Shown: one piece after another, positions 8,419 to 16,437 of the stretch
Layout of the letters: each line of letters opens with the position of its first letter
Numbering within the stretch: the first letter of the stretch is position 1
Assembly (NCBI RefSeq): GCF_009831455.1
Contig: NZ_WOWO01000003.1
Coordinates: 496,001 to 560,000 of the forward strand
Length of the DNA: 64,000 nucleotides
Reading direction: 5' to 3'
DNA from: Salinirussus salinus
Lineage (GTDB): Archaea > Halobacteriota > Halobacteria > Halobacteriales > Haloarculaceae
Made by a program: the position numbers and the translations under genes
The notes under the pieces: generated by a model
The model's database searches: none
The model's input: only the letters and a program-made list of their open reading frames with translations
What the model was told of the DNA's origin: nothing

Positions 8419-9642
8419 CTATCCCAGTCCCCCTGCGAGTAACTCCGCTTCGGGACGGCGACGCAGCGCGAGCATCGCGACCGTGCCGACCAGGGGACCG
8501 ACTGCGAGCGGGGCGAACGCCCACTGCCAGCCGACCCAGTCCGCAACGACGGGCGTCAGCTGTATCGACCCGAGCGTCAGGAGGAATCCGACCGCAGTCT
8601 GGAAGGTCAGCGCGCTCCCGACGTAGGAGTCGTCTGCGAGCTCCGAAACGGCCGCCGAGAACTGTGCGGAGTCCGCGACGACGGCAAAGCCCCACACGAG
8701 CACGAACGGAACGACCACGACCGGCGGGGCGCCGAAGACGAACCCCGCACCCAGGCACGCGCCGCCGCTTATCACCATGCTGGCGCTGGTGACGGTCGTC
8801 CGGCCCAGCCGGTCAGCGCTGAGGCCGGCGACGACGGCACCGGCCCCGCCGACGGCGATGGTCCCGAACGTCACGAGCGCGGCGAAGGCGTCACTCTCGC
8901 CGCCGCTTGCGGTGAAACTCAGCGAGAGGTACACGGGGATCCAGGCCCAGACCGCGTACAGCTCCCACATGTGACCGAAGTAGCCGAGGTTGGCGAGAGT
9001 CGTCGCCCGGTCCCCGGCGATCCGGCGGAGTGCACCCGGGTCGAACGGGGCGGCCGGCGCCTGGTGCGGGCCGGGCTCCACGAACAGGACCAGCACGGCA
9101 CCGACCGCTGCGAGGCCCGCGGCGCCGAGCAACACCGGCGTGGGTCGCCCGACGCCACCGACGCCGCGCAGGAGGTGTGGCATCGCGGACCCGACGGTCA
9201 GCGCGCCGACCAGCACGCCGATCGCGAACCCTCTCCCGGCCCGGAACCAGCCCGCCATGACCTTCATTCCGGGGGGGTACACTCCCGCGAGAGCCACCCC
9301 GGTCAGGAATCGAAGGACGACCGCTGGCAGAAACGAACTGACGCTCGTCGCGATGACGACCGTCGCGGCCGCTCCCACGGCCGCCGAGGCCGAGAACAGG
9401 TACCGCGGCTTGACCACGTCGGAGACGGTAAACAGCGCCGAGAACAGTGCGCCGACGACGAACCCGAGCTGTACCGCGTTGGTGAGCCACGCGGTTTCGG
9501 CATCGGAGAGCCCCCAGGCAGTCGCCAGCTCCGGGCCGACTGCCGAGACGCTGAACCAGAGCGTCATCGCCAGTAGTTCCGCTGTCGCGAGCAGTGCGAG
9601 GATCCGGTATTTCCGGGAGCCCGCGCCGTGTTCGTCAGCCAT
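8419..9642 (-). CDS. MFS transporter
   Basis: A 407-aa major-facilitator permease with about twelve hydrophobic helices and a cytoplasmic loop near the middle. The N-terminal helix has LLAMTLWFSVSAVGPELA, typical of the cyanate/nitrate-like MFS branch, and the loop between helices 2 and 3 is short. The ATG overlaps the end of a 33-codon reading frame, which may couple its translation. The only strong TATA-like box lies about 130 nt upstream. The substrate is unknown. Confidence 0.88.
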   Translation of the reverse strand: MADEHGAGSRKYRILALLATAELLAMTLWFSVSAVGPELATAWGLSDAETAWLTNAVQLGFVVGALFSALFTVSDVVKPRYLFSASAAVGAAATVVIATSVSSFLPAVVLRFLTGVALAGVYPPGMKVMAGWFRAGRGFAIGVLVGALTVGSAMPHLLRGVGGVGRPTPVLLGAAGLAAVGAVLVLFVEPGPHQAPAAPFDPGALRRIAGDRATTLANLGYFGHMWELYAVWAWIPVYLSLSFTASGGESDAFAALVTFGTIAVGGAGAVVAGLSADRLGRTTVTSASMVISGGACLGAGFVFGAPPVVVVPFVLVWGFAVVADSAQFSAAVSELADDSYVGSALTFQTAVGFLLTLGSIQLTPVVADWVGWQWAFAPLAVGPLVGTVAMLALRRRPEAELLAGGLG

Positions 9643-9736
9643 CGTCCCACCCTGTGGGTGTGCCGTCCCAGCCGTGCCAGTAGCTCGAGACGTCTCCGAC
9701 GGTCCGAGTAACGTCGTGGATTACGCGCTGGTTCAT
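9635..9736 (-). CDS. Possible 33-aa leader peptide coupled to the MFS gene
   Basis: A small reading frame (MNQRVIHDV...GWDDG) begins 41 nt downstream of the centre of a strong TATA-like box at 9774-9781. Its TGA lies just inside the start of the MFS gene (ATGGCTGA arrangement). This geometry suggests that ribosomes terminating on the leader re-initiate on the permease. The peptide is rich in Trp and Gly and matches no family I recognise. The support is positional only; it could equally be an untranslated leader. Confidence 0.4.
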   Translation of the reverse strand: MNQRVIHDVTRTVGDVSSYWHGWDGTPTGWDDG

Positions 9737-9764
9737 CGGACGTGCTCTGAATAGTACGACCCTC

Positions 9765-9785
9765 CCTTTCCGGTATAAAAACCGA
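9765..9785 (-). promoter_or_regulatory. TATA-box promoter for the leader/MFS transcript
   Basis: On the minus strand the sequence reads CGGTTTTTATACC, a strong archaeal TATA element. It predicts a transcription start near 9750, upstream of the 33-codon frame and well upstream of the MFS start codon. Confidence 0.55.
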
Positions 9786-9913
9786 GTAACGCCCACGTAT
9801 GTGCATACCGTCGACCCGAAAACAGCCGGTCTCGTCGCAGTCCACGGGACTCGTCCGGACGGGGCCGTTCGGAACGACCGGGTTGGGGCTTTCGACCGTC
9901 GGGTGCCAGCCGC

Positions 9914-10756
9914 TCAGAACGGGTTCGGCGCGAGCAGCTGGCCGCCGTCGACGGTGAAGTAGCCGCCGGTGACGTAGCCCGCGGCGGGGCTCGCGAGAAA
10001 GAGGGTGATCGGCACGCAGTCGGCGGCGTCACCCAGCCGGCCCGCGGGAAGGTCAGAGACCACCCGCTCGCGGTGGTCGTCGGTGAGGATCTCCCGGATC
10101 GCGTCGGTCTCGATCACGCCCGGGGCGACGGTGTTGGCGCGGATGCCGGCGTCGGCCCACTCGCTGGCGACGGTTTGCATGAGGTTGTGGACGCCGGCCT
10201 TTCCGGCCCCGGAGTGGGCGTGATACGGCGCCCCCCAGACGCTGTTGGTCGCGCCCATCGCGATGACCGAGCCGCCGCCGTGCTCGCGCATGTGCTCGCC
10301 GGCCGCGAAGGTGCAGTAGGCGGTGCCGTCGAGGATGGTGCCGACGACCGACCGCCAGCCGTTCGGCGAGAGGTCCTCGGTTGGGGTGACGAAGTTCGCG
10401 CCGGCGTTGTTCACGAGCACGTCGATCCCGCCGAGTTCGTCGACGACGGTCTCGACCATCGCCTCGACCTGCTCGTACTCCCGGACGTCGACCGTCGTCG
10501 CACAGGCCTGGACGCCCCGCTCCTCGACGGCCTCGGCGACGGGTTCGAGGTGGTCCATGTTCCGGGAGGCGACCGCCACGTCCGCGCCGTGGTCGGCGAA
10601 CGCCAGCGCGAGTTCCTCGCCGATGCCCGTTCCGCCGCCGGTGATGAGAACGCGCTCGCCCTCGAACAGGTCGTCGGCGAAGACGTCCGTCGAGGGTGGC
10701 GTCCCGCTGAGGCCGACGCTCGTGCCGGCGCCATCGCTACCGCCCTCTTCGCTCAT
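9914..10756 (-). CDS. SDR-family oxidoreductase, 2,4-dienoyl-CoA reductase-like
   Basis: An NAD(P)-dependent short-chain dehydrogenase/reductase of 280 aa. The nucleotide motif TGGGTGIG lies at residues 39-46 and NNAG near 116-119. The catalytic region PYHAHSGAGKAGV contains Lys186, and APGVIETD follows. ASRNMDHL after the Rossmann motif and the AGKAGV segment resemble the dienoyl-CoA reductase branch. The first 28 residues are a poorly conserved extension. The gene overlaps the BKACE gene by 4 bp (ATGA), so it is the last gene of the operon. A 3-hydroxyacyl dehydrogenase role is an alternative. Confidence 0.88.
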   Translation of the reverse strand: MSEEGGSDGAGTSVGLSGTPPSTDVFADDLFEGERVLITGGGTGIGEELALAFADHGADVAVASRNMDHLEPVAEAVEERGVQACATTVDVREYEQVEAMVETVVDELGGIDVLVNNAGANFVTPTEDLSPNGWRSVVGTILDGTAYCTFAAGEHMREHGGGSVIAMGATNSVWGAPYHAHSGAGKAGVHNLMQTVASEWADAGIRANTVAPGVIETDAIREILTDDHRERVVSDLPAGRLGDAADCVPITLFLASPAAGYVTGGYFTVDGGQLLAPNPF

Positions 10757-11640
10757 TCGGGCACCTCCATGATCTCGCGGGCCTCGTCGGGGGTGGCGGG
10801 CTCGCGGCCGACGTCCCGGGCCATCCGCGCGGCCCGCGCGACCAGGTCGGCGTTGCTCTCGGCCATCTCCCCCTCCGGGAGGTAGAAGTTGTCCTCGAGG
10901 CCGACGCGGACGTTCCCGCCCATCGACAGCGCCGCGCCCACCAGCGGCCACTGGTCGCGGCTGATCCCGATCACCTGCCAGGTCGCGTCGTCGGGGAGCT
11001 GGCGGACCTGGTGGGCCAGGTTCTCGACCGTCGCCGGGATCCCGCCGAGCACGCCCATGATGAGGCTGAACTGGATGGGATGGGTAAGTTTCCCCTGCTT
11101 GACCAGCGGGCGGATGTTGCCGATGTGGCCGGTGTCGAAACACTCCAGTTCCGGCTTGACGCCGGCGTCGTTCATCGCCGAGAGGAAGGCCTGGATCTCC
11201 GAGAACGAGTTGTCGAAGACCTGGTCGAAGACGAAGTCCTCGCGGCGGTCGGAGTACTTCGCGTAGTTCATCGAGCCCATGTTCAGGGCGGCGACGTCCG
11301 GCGAGACCTCGCGGATGTAGTCGGTGCGGGTCTCGACGGGTTCGTCGACGGCGCCCGTCGAGAAGTTGATGATGATGTCCGTCCGGTCCCGGACCTCCTC
11401 GTAGATCTCGCGGTAGGTCTCCGTCGAGAAGGTGGGGTCGCCCTCGTCGGTGCGGGCGTGGATGTGCGCGACGGCCGCGCCGGCCTCGCGGGCGGCGGCG
11501 GCCTCCTCGGCGATCTCCGCGGGGGTGTAGGGGATCGCCTCGCACTGGTCGCGCGTGGTCAGCGCGCCCGTCAGCGCCGCCGAGATGACCACCCGCCCCG
11601 GGTCGTTGCCCTTGACTGAATCCTGTGTGTCGAAGCTCAT
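10753..11640 (-). CDS. Beta-keto acid cleavage enzyme (BKACE, DUF849 family)
   Basis: A zinc-dependent TIM-barrel enzyme of 295 aa. Family members condense a beta-keto acid with acetyl-CoA, giving acetoacetate and a shortened acyl-CoA. VISAALTGA near the N-terminus, the metal pair HIHAR (His59, His61), LNMGSMN, ELECFDTGHIGN and GGNVRVGLEDN are all family hallmarks. It starts 25 nt after the enoyl-CoA hydratase stop and overlaps the SDR, so it is embedded in a fatty-acid-like degradation operon. The side-chain specificity cannot be read by eye. Confidence 0.9.
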   Translation of the reverse strand: MSFDTQDSVKGNDPGRVVISAALTGALTTRDQCEAIPYTPAEIAEEAAAAREAGAAVAHIHARTDEGDPTFSTETYREIYEEVRDRTDIIINFSTGAVDEPVETRTDYIREVSPDVAALNMGSMNYAKYSDRREDFVFDQVFDNSFSEIQAFLSAMNDAGVKPELECFDTGHIGNIRPLVKQGKLTHPIQFSLIMGVLGGIPATVENLAHQVRQLPDDATWQVIGISRDQWPLVGAALSMGGNVRVGLEDNFYLPEGEMAESNADLVARAARMARDVGREPATPDEAREIMEVPE

Positions 11641-11665
11641 GTATGTGTCACTCTTGTCATGTGTA

Positions 11666-12472
11666 TTATCGCTGTTTCCACTCCGGTTCCCGGTCGTTCA
11701 GGTACGCGTCGATGCCCTCCTCGGTGGCCTCGCTCATCGCGATGATCGTGATGACCTCGCTGAGATAGTCCAGCGCCGACTCGAAACCCAGGTCGCGCTG
11801 GGTGTAGTAGGCCTCCTTGCCGATCTCGATGAGGACGGGGCTGTTGTCGGCGAGTTCGTCGACCAGTGCTGACAGCGTCTCTTCGAACTCCCCCTCGGGA
11901 GCGACGTCGGTCACCAGTCCCATCGACTCGGCCTCGGCGGCGTCGATGAACTCCCCCGTGAAGAGCAGCCGCAGGCCGGCCTTCTCGTCGGCCGCGCGCA
12001 TGATCGGGGCCATCGCCTGCGCGGGGAAGAGACCGACGTCGACCTCGGGAGTCCCGAAGACGGCCTCGGCGTCGGCGACGACGAACTCGCAGGCGGTCGC
12101 GAGCCCGAGGCCGCCGGCCAGGCAGTACCCCTCGACGGCCGCCACCGTCAGCACGGCCGCGTCGACCATCGACTCGACGAGGTCTGCGAGTCCGGAGAAG
12201 TTCTCGCGGTAGGCCTCCGAGCCCGCGCCGAAGGTCTCGCTCATCGAGGACAGGTCGCCGCCCGAGCAGAACGTCCCCTCCGCGCCCCGGATGACGAACA
12301 CCCGGGTCTCGCCCTCGTCGGCGTAGGAAAGGGCCTCCTGGAGCCCGCCGATGATGTCCGGACTGAGCGCGTTGCGCTCCTCGGGGCGGTCGAGGGTGGC
12401 CCACAGCACCAGCCCGTCCTCGCTTTCGGCGACGTCGAGGTCCGGGTTCGAGAGGTCCTCGTGGCGGTCCAT
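11666..12472 (-). CDS. Enoyl-CoA hydratase/isomerase family protein
   Basis: A crotonase-fold protein of 268 aa. TLDRPEERNALS and the oxyanion-hole segment EGTFCSGGDLS (near residue 70) are typical, as is the second oxyanion segment EGYCLAGGLGLATACE. The usual hydratase glutamates are not obvious in TPEVDVGLFPAQAM, so isomerase or thioesterase chemistry is possible. Its ATG overlaps the acyl-CoA dehydrogenase stop by one base (TGATG), implying translational coupling. Confidence 0.9.
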   Translation of the reverse strand: MDRHEDLSNPDLDVAESEDGLVLWATLDRPEERNALSPDIIGGLQEALSYADEGETRVFVIRGAEGTFCSGGDLSSMSETFGAGSEAYRENFSGLADLVESMVDAAVLTVAAVEGYCLAGGLGLATACEFVVADAEAVFGTPEVDVGLFPAQAMAPIMRAADEKAGLRLLFTGEFIDAAEAESMGLVTDVAPEGEFEETLSALVDELADNSPVLIEIGKEAYYTQRDLGFESALDYLSEVITIIAMSEATEEGIDAYLNDREPEWKQR

Positions 12473-13674
12473 CAGTACGAGCGGGGCAGGCCGAGTGCGT
12501 GCTCGGCGATGTGGTTGCGCATCATCTCCGAGGAGCCCGGCGCGACCCGGCCCAGCCGGCTCCCCTTCCACATCTCGACGACGTGATAATCGCGGCTGAA
12601 GCCGTTGCCGCCGTGGGTCTGCAGGGCGACGTCGGTGGCCTCGTGGCCGGCCTCGGTCGCCCGCAGTTTGGCCATGTTCGAGAGCTCGGCCACGCGGGCG
12701 GGGTCGTCGCCGTGGTCCATCATCCAGGCTGCCTTCTGGACCAGCAGCTTCGCGGCCTCCAGCTGGGAGTGTGACTCCGCGATGGGGTGCTGGATGGCCT
12801 GGTGGCCGCCGATGGGCTGGCCGAACACCTCCCGTTCCTTGGCGTAGTCGACCGCGCGCTGGATGGCGTTGCGCCCGGTCCCGATCGCGCCCGCGGCGCC
12901 GACCAGCCGCTCGGGGTTGACCGTGTCGAACAGCTGGTACAGCCCCTGGTCCCGCGTCCCGATGATGTCGTCCTCGGTGGCGACGTAGTCGTCGAAGCTG
13001 AGCTCGAACTGGTTTTCGGGGGTGGGGATGCCGACGTCGAGCTCGCGGAGTTCGATGTTGGGGTCGGAGGGGTCAGCCAGGAAGAGGGTGATCCCCTCGG
13101 TGCGCCGCTCGACCTGGTCTTTGGGGGTGGTGCGGGCGACCAGCAGCATCCGGTCGGCGTGGTCGACGCCGCTGATCCACTGCTTGCTGCCGTTGACGCG
13201 GAAGGTGCCGTCGCCCTGGTCCTCGGCGAAGGTGTCGAGGTTGGGGGCGTTGTGGCCGGCGTTTGGCTCGGTCAGCGCCATACAGAAGCGCAGGTCGCCG
13301 TCCATCAGCGGACCCAGCAGCTCGTCGCGTTGCTCTTCGGTGCCGTGCTCGACCAGCGTCACCGCGCCGAAGACGACGTTGACGACGAAGAGCATGTTCG
13401 CGCTCGTGCAGCCGTGGGCGCCCAGCTCCTCGACGATGGTGGTCAGTTCGACGACGCCCATCCCCTCGCCGCCGTATTTCTCGGGGACGGTCACGCCGAG
13501 AAAGCCGGCGTCGGCACAGTCCTGCCAGAACTCGGTCGGCCGGCGTTCGCCGTCGGTCACCTCCCGCCAGTACTCGTCGTCGTACCCCTCCGCGACCTCC
13601 CGGGCGGTCTGTTTGATGAGGCTCAGCTCCTCCGTTTCAACGAATCCAGGGTTGTTGGTTTCCGCTTTCGCCAT
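12472..13674 (-). CDS. Acyl-CoA dehydrogenase
   Basis: A flavoprotein of 400 aa, expected to oxidise an acyl-CoA to the 2-enoyl-CoA and pass electrons to an electron-transfer flavoprotein. MALTEPNAG (residues 132-140) and KQWISG mark the FAD domain, and QTHGGNGFSRDYHV is the C-terminal signature. The glutamate normally found in the YEGTSE motif is missing: the segment reads VAPGSSE, with Pro379. Glu255 in NPERLVGA aligns with the catalytic Glu of isovaleryl-CoA dehydrogenases, which hints at a branched substrate. It is the first gene of the operon, with TTTATC about 31 nt upstream. Confidence 0.93.
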   Translation of the reverse strand: MAKAETNNPGFVETEELSLIKQTAREVAEGYDDEYWREVTDGERRPTEFWQDCADAGFLGVTVPEKYGGEGMGVVELTTIVEELGAHGCTSANMLFVVNVVFGAVTLVEHGTEEQRDELLGPLMDGDLRFCMALTEPNAGHNAPNLDTFAEDQGDGTFRVNGSKQWISGVDHADRMLLVARTTPKDQVERRTEGITLFLADPSDPNIELRELDVGIPTPENQFELSFDDYVATEDDIIGTRDQGLYQLFDTVNPERLVGAAGAIGTGRNAIQRAVDYAKEREVFGQPIGGHQAIQHPIAESHSQLEAAKLLVQKAAWMMDHGDDPARVAELSNMAKLRATEAGHEATDVALQTHGGNGFSRDYHVVEMWKGSRLGRVAPGSSEMMRNHIAEHALGLPRSY

Positions 13675-13782
13675 GCGTGCTAACACGCATCAGGTCGTGA
13701 TAAATGTGCGTCCCTCGGGGGGAGCGGACTGGCCCGACCCGGACCGGGCCGCCCCCGGGACCGACGCCGGCCGGGACGACCG

Positions 13783-13800
13783 AACGGCTTACCACCGCCG
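13783..13800 (+). promoter_or_regulatory. Likely rnpB promoter
   Basis: The CGAACGGCTTACC segment has a BRE/TATA-like arrangement and ends about 25-30 nt before the expected 5' end of the RNase P RNA. Confidence 0.4.
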
Positions 13801-13819
13801 GTCGTCTACGTCGTGATGG

Positions 13820-14204
13820 CAGAGGGAGCCCGGCCCCCGTGTCCCAGCACGCCGACTGGCGCAAGGGACATGAGGAAAGTCCCCCCACCGTCCGGGCGGG
13901 TGACCGGGCGCAAGCCCGGGGCGGGAGACCGCCGGCTCTGGAACAGAAACGGGACCCCTCGTCCCGACCGATGAGGCGCGCGAACCCCGAGCGCAAGCGA
14001 GGGGGAGTTGACCCGCCGAGGGCGCGTTCCGCCACCCGGCGTGAACGAACTGGGCGCGCGGGCTCCGCCCGCGCGTCGACGGACGAGAACGGATGGAACG
14101 GCGAACCCTCACCGGTGCAAGTCCGGACCCACAGGTAGCCCGGACGCGGGTTCGGACGCTCAGCCGAATGCCGGCAGAACAGAAGGGGGCTTACTCCCCT
14201 CAGC
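13820..14204 (+). ncRNA. rnpB: RNase P RNA (archaeal type A)
   Basis: Catalytic RNA of ribonuclease P, which trims the 5' leaders of precursor tRNAs. The universally conserved blocks appear in the right order. TGAGGAAAGTCC is at 13871, GAACAGAAACGGG at 13941, the CACCGGTGCAAGTCCGG P15/L15-type block at 14110, and AGAACAGAAGGGGGCTTACT at the 3' end. The ends GAGGGAGCCC and GGGCTTACTCCCCTC can form the terminal helix. The length of about 385 nt fits haloarchaeal type A RNAs. The ends are approximate by a few bases. Confidence 0.96.
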
Positions 14205-14278
14205 CACATCCTACCGCCAGCGCTGCAGCCGTGTTCACCACCACATACCTTTCCCCCCACCGCCACGTAGCCAGGCGC

Positions 14279-14551
14279 ATGGACCGCGAGGAACTCGAAG
14301 CGCGGCTGGCCGCGGAGTTCGGCGAGGTCGGCCTGCGCACGGTCTCCCGCCAGGCCCGCGACCTCGCGGAGTCGGGCCGGGTCGCCGAGGACCTGGGCTT
14401 CGAGGTGACCGTCGAGACCGTCGTCTCGAACCTGCAGGACGCCCCCGACGGTCACACCCTGGCCGAGCGCTGGAACTGGTGGGTCGGGGCGCTGGACCTC
14501 TCCCACGGCGGCTACCTCCGCTTTCGCGTGCGCGAGGACGTCGTCGAATAG
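14279..14551 (+). CDS. Small conserved-looking hypothetical protein (90 aa)
   Basis: I do not recognise the family. The protein is acidic and soluble, with an N-terminal helix-rich part (MDREELEARLAAEFGEVG) and a Trp-rich segment, AERWNWWVGALDLSHGGY. A TATA-like ACATACC about 30 nt upstream supports the chosen ATG; longer in-frame versions would run into rnpB. It is the first gene after the RNase P RNA. Confidence 0.7.
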   Translation: MDREELEARLAAEFGEVGLRTVSRQARDLAESGRVAEDLGFEVTVETVVSNLQDAPDGHTLAERWNWWVGALDLSHGGYLRFRVREDVVE

Positions 14552-14610
14552 CTGGCGGCCGGCAGCGATGGCGGCGAAACGGTTAGGTGCCCGAGCTCGC
14601 CAGGAGGGCC

Positions 14611-15081
14611 ATGGGCGAGTTCGCGGCGACGGTCCAGGCGCGCATCCGCGACGGCCTCGCGGACCGACACCCACACTTCGCCTGGGAGACGGAGCTTGAC
14701 GTCGGCGGGACGCCGGTCGACGTGGCGGGCCAGTCCGAGGAGCGTCTAGTCGCCGTCGAACTGGAGTGGCGCCGTGCCGACCCCGTCGCCAACACCGCGA
14801 AGCTCTTCCGGCACCTCGAGTCGGGCGCGGTCGGCGCGAGCCGGGTCGCAGTCGTTCAGGTCTTCTCGGGGTACTACGACCTCGCCGGCGGCGGCGTCTC
14901 CTCGAAACGCCTGGATGCGGAGTTCGTCGGCCGGGTCGCCGCCGACGCCCTCGAAGCCTTCTCCTACTGCCCGCTGGACCTTCACGTCGACCCGCCGAAA
15001 CGCGGCGGCGACCGGCCGCCGGACTGGGAACGCGCCGTCGACGACGCCGTCGCTGCCATCTCCGACCGGGTCGGAACGTGA
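14611..15081 (+). CDS. Hypothetical protein, possible PD-(D/E)XK-like fold
   Basis: A 156-aa soluble protein. The segment GGTPVDVAG followed by RLVAVELEWRRADP resembles the beta-strand core of restriction-endonuclease-like domains (Asp, then Glu-x-Glu on the next strand). The usual lysine is not obvious, so this is only a fold guess. The ATG start is chosen because TTAGG lies about 27 nt upstream; a GTG 24 nt earlier overlaps that element. The gene is convergent with the beta-CASP nuclease gene. Confidence 0.65.
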   Translation: MGEFAATVQARIRDGLADRHPHFAWETELDVGGTPVDVAGQSEERLVAVELEWRRADPVANTAKLFRHLESGAVGASRVAVVQVFSGYYDLAGGGVSSKRLDAEFVGRVAADALEAFSYCPLDLHVDPPKRGGDRPPDWERAVDDAVAAISDRVGT

Positions 15082-15088
15082 ATCCCGT

Positions 15089-16399
15089 TCAGACCGACAC
15101 CGTCTCGCCGAGTTCGGGCGCGCTCGCGTCGTAGCCGTCGCCGCGGAGTTCGGCCGCGAAGTCGCCACACCGGTCGCCGTGGTTGACGAGCACCCTCGAG
15201 TCGCGGTAGGCGTCGAGGAAGGCGCACAGCCCGTCGCGGTCCGCGTGGGCGGAGAAGTCGTAGGATTCGACCTGCGCGGCGACGGGCATCACGCGGCCGT
15301 CGATCTCCGCGCTGCCGGTCTCCAGCAGTTCGCGGCCCGGCGTCCCCTCGACCTGGTAGCCCGTCAGCGTGATCTTGTTCGTCGGGTTGGACCGTATCTC
15401 GGGGATGTAGGTCATGGCAGGGCCACCAGACAGCATTCCACTGGTGGTGATGACCGCGGCCTTCTGATCGGTGATGCGCTTGCGCTGTCCATCGCGGCCG
15501 GTGACGAATCGCGCGTGAGACTTCGCACGTCGAAGCGCATCGGCATCGCGGACGAACCCGGGGTACTGACGAAGCATTTCGGTGACTTGCTTGCCCATTC
15601 CGTCGACGTAACACGGGATGTCGTACGCTTCACAGATGAGCATCATCTCCTGAGTGCGCCCGATGGCGAACGCCGGGACGACGACTGTCCCGCCTTCCCA
15701 GAGTGTCGTCTTGACGCTCTCGGCGAAGCGCTTCTCGACCTCCTCCCGGGGCCCGTGGTCGACGTCGGAGTAGGTGCTCTCGGTGAGGACGACGTCGGCG
15801 TCGGGCCGGGCCGTGGTGCCCGCCACCAGTCGCTGTCCGCTCACGGGCGCTTCGCGCCCGTTCGCGCGGCCCGAGGCGGCTCTGCCGCCTCGCTGATCCT
15901 CGGTGTGGAAGTCGCCGGTGTACAGCAGCCGGGTGTCGCCGTCGTCGACCAGGACGTGGGCGCTCCCGGGGATGTGGCCGGCGTCGAAGAACGTTATCTC
16001 GTGTCCCGCTGTCTCGAACGGTTCGCGGTAGCCGTGGGTCTCCGAGACCTGCGTGACCCGCTTGAGTTCGGCCTCGGTGAAGGGACAGTCGTAGGTCCCC
16101 CCGTGCAACTTCAGGGTGTCCCGGGCGAGCGTGAGCGCCAGCTCCCGGGTCGGCGGCGTCCAGTGGACCGGCGGCCGGCGGTCGCCGGAGAGGAGGGCGG
16201 GGACGGCTCCCGCGTGGTCGAGGTGACCGTGACTCACCACGACCGCCTCGGGGTCGAGCCCGGCGCCGCCGCGGGAGAGGCCGACCGGGAACTGCGGGGG
16301 GTTCGCGGTCTTCATCCCGTAATCGAGCAGGAGCTGGTCGTTGACGAGGACGGCGCTCCGGCCGACCTCGCCCGCCCCGCCGAGAAACCGCAGCTTCAT
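15089..16399 (-). CDS. MBL-fold beta-CASP-type nuclease with in-frame palindromic insert
   Basis: Predicted RNA-processing hydrolase of 436 aa, related to CPSF73/RNase J-type enzymes. The metal site is SHGHLDHAG (His57, His59, Asp61, His62), with further ligands in DAGHIPGSAH and YTGDFH. VVVPAFAIGRTQEMM and the later TSGMLSGGPA are beta-CASP features, and SAHADRDG is the C-terminal His motif. Residues 171-190 (GGRAASGRANGREAPVSGQR) interrupt the region between TGDFHTEDQR and LVAGTTARPDADVV. They are encoded by a palindromic repeat and look like an insertion into a surface loop. Confidence 0.92.
   Translation of the reverse strand: MKLRFLGGAGEVGRSAVLVNDQLLLDYGMKTANPPQFPVGLSRGGAGLDPEAVVVSHGHLDHAGAVPALLSGDRRPPVHWTPPTRELALTLARDTLKLHGGTYDCPFTEAELKRVTQVSETHGYREPFETAGHEITFFDAGHIPGSAHVLVDDGDTRLLYTGDFHTEDQRGGRAASGRANGREAPVSGQRLVAGTTARPDADVVLTESTYSDVDHGPREEVEKRFAESVKTTLWEGGTVVVPAFAIGRTQEMMLICEAYDIPCYVDGMGKQVTEMLRQYPGFVRDADALRRAKSHARFVTGRDGQRKRITDQKAAVITTSGMLSGGPAMTYIPEIRSNPTNKITLTGYQVEGTPGRELLETGSAEIDGRVMPVAAQVESYDFSAHADRDGLCAFLDAYRDSRVLVNHGDRCGDFAAELRGDGYDASAPELGETVSV
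15839..15893 (-). repeat. 55-bp double-hairpin unit inserted in a coding sequence
   Basis: This is the same two-hairpin unit as at 1601-1655, with both 8-bp stems perfect. It lies inside the beta-CASP gene and preserves the frame. The 6-bp sequence TCGCTG occurs at 15830-15835 and again at 15890-15895, exactly 60 bp apart. This looks like a target-site duplication plus a 20-codon expansion. Confidence 0.8.
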
Positions 16400-16437
16400 A
16401 CCCGAAACTGGCGCTTGCGGCGTTTGTCTCCGTCGGT

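Noticed and set aside
13704-14138. Plus-strand frame through the RNase P RNA
   Set aside because: The region carries the conserved RNase P RNA blocks in order; the frame is incidental.
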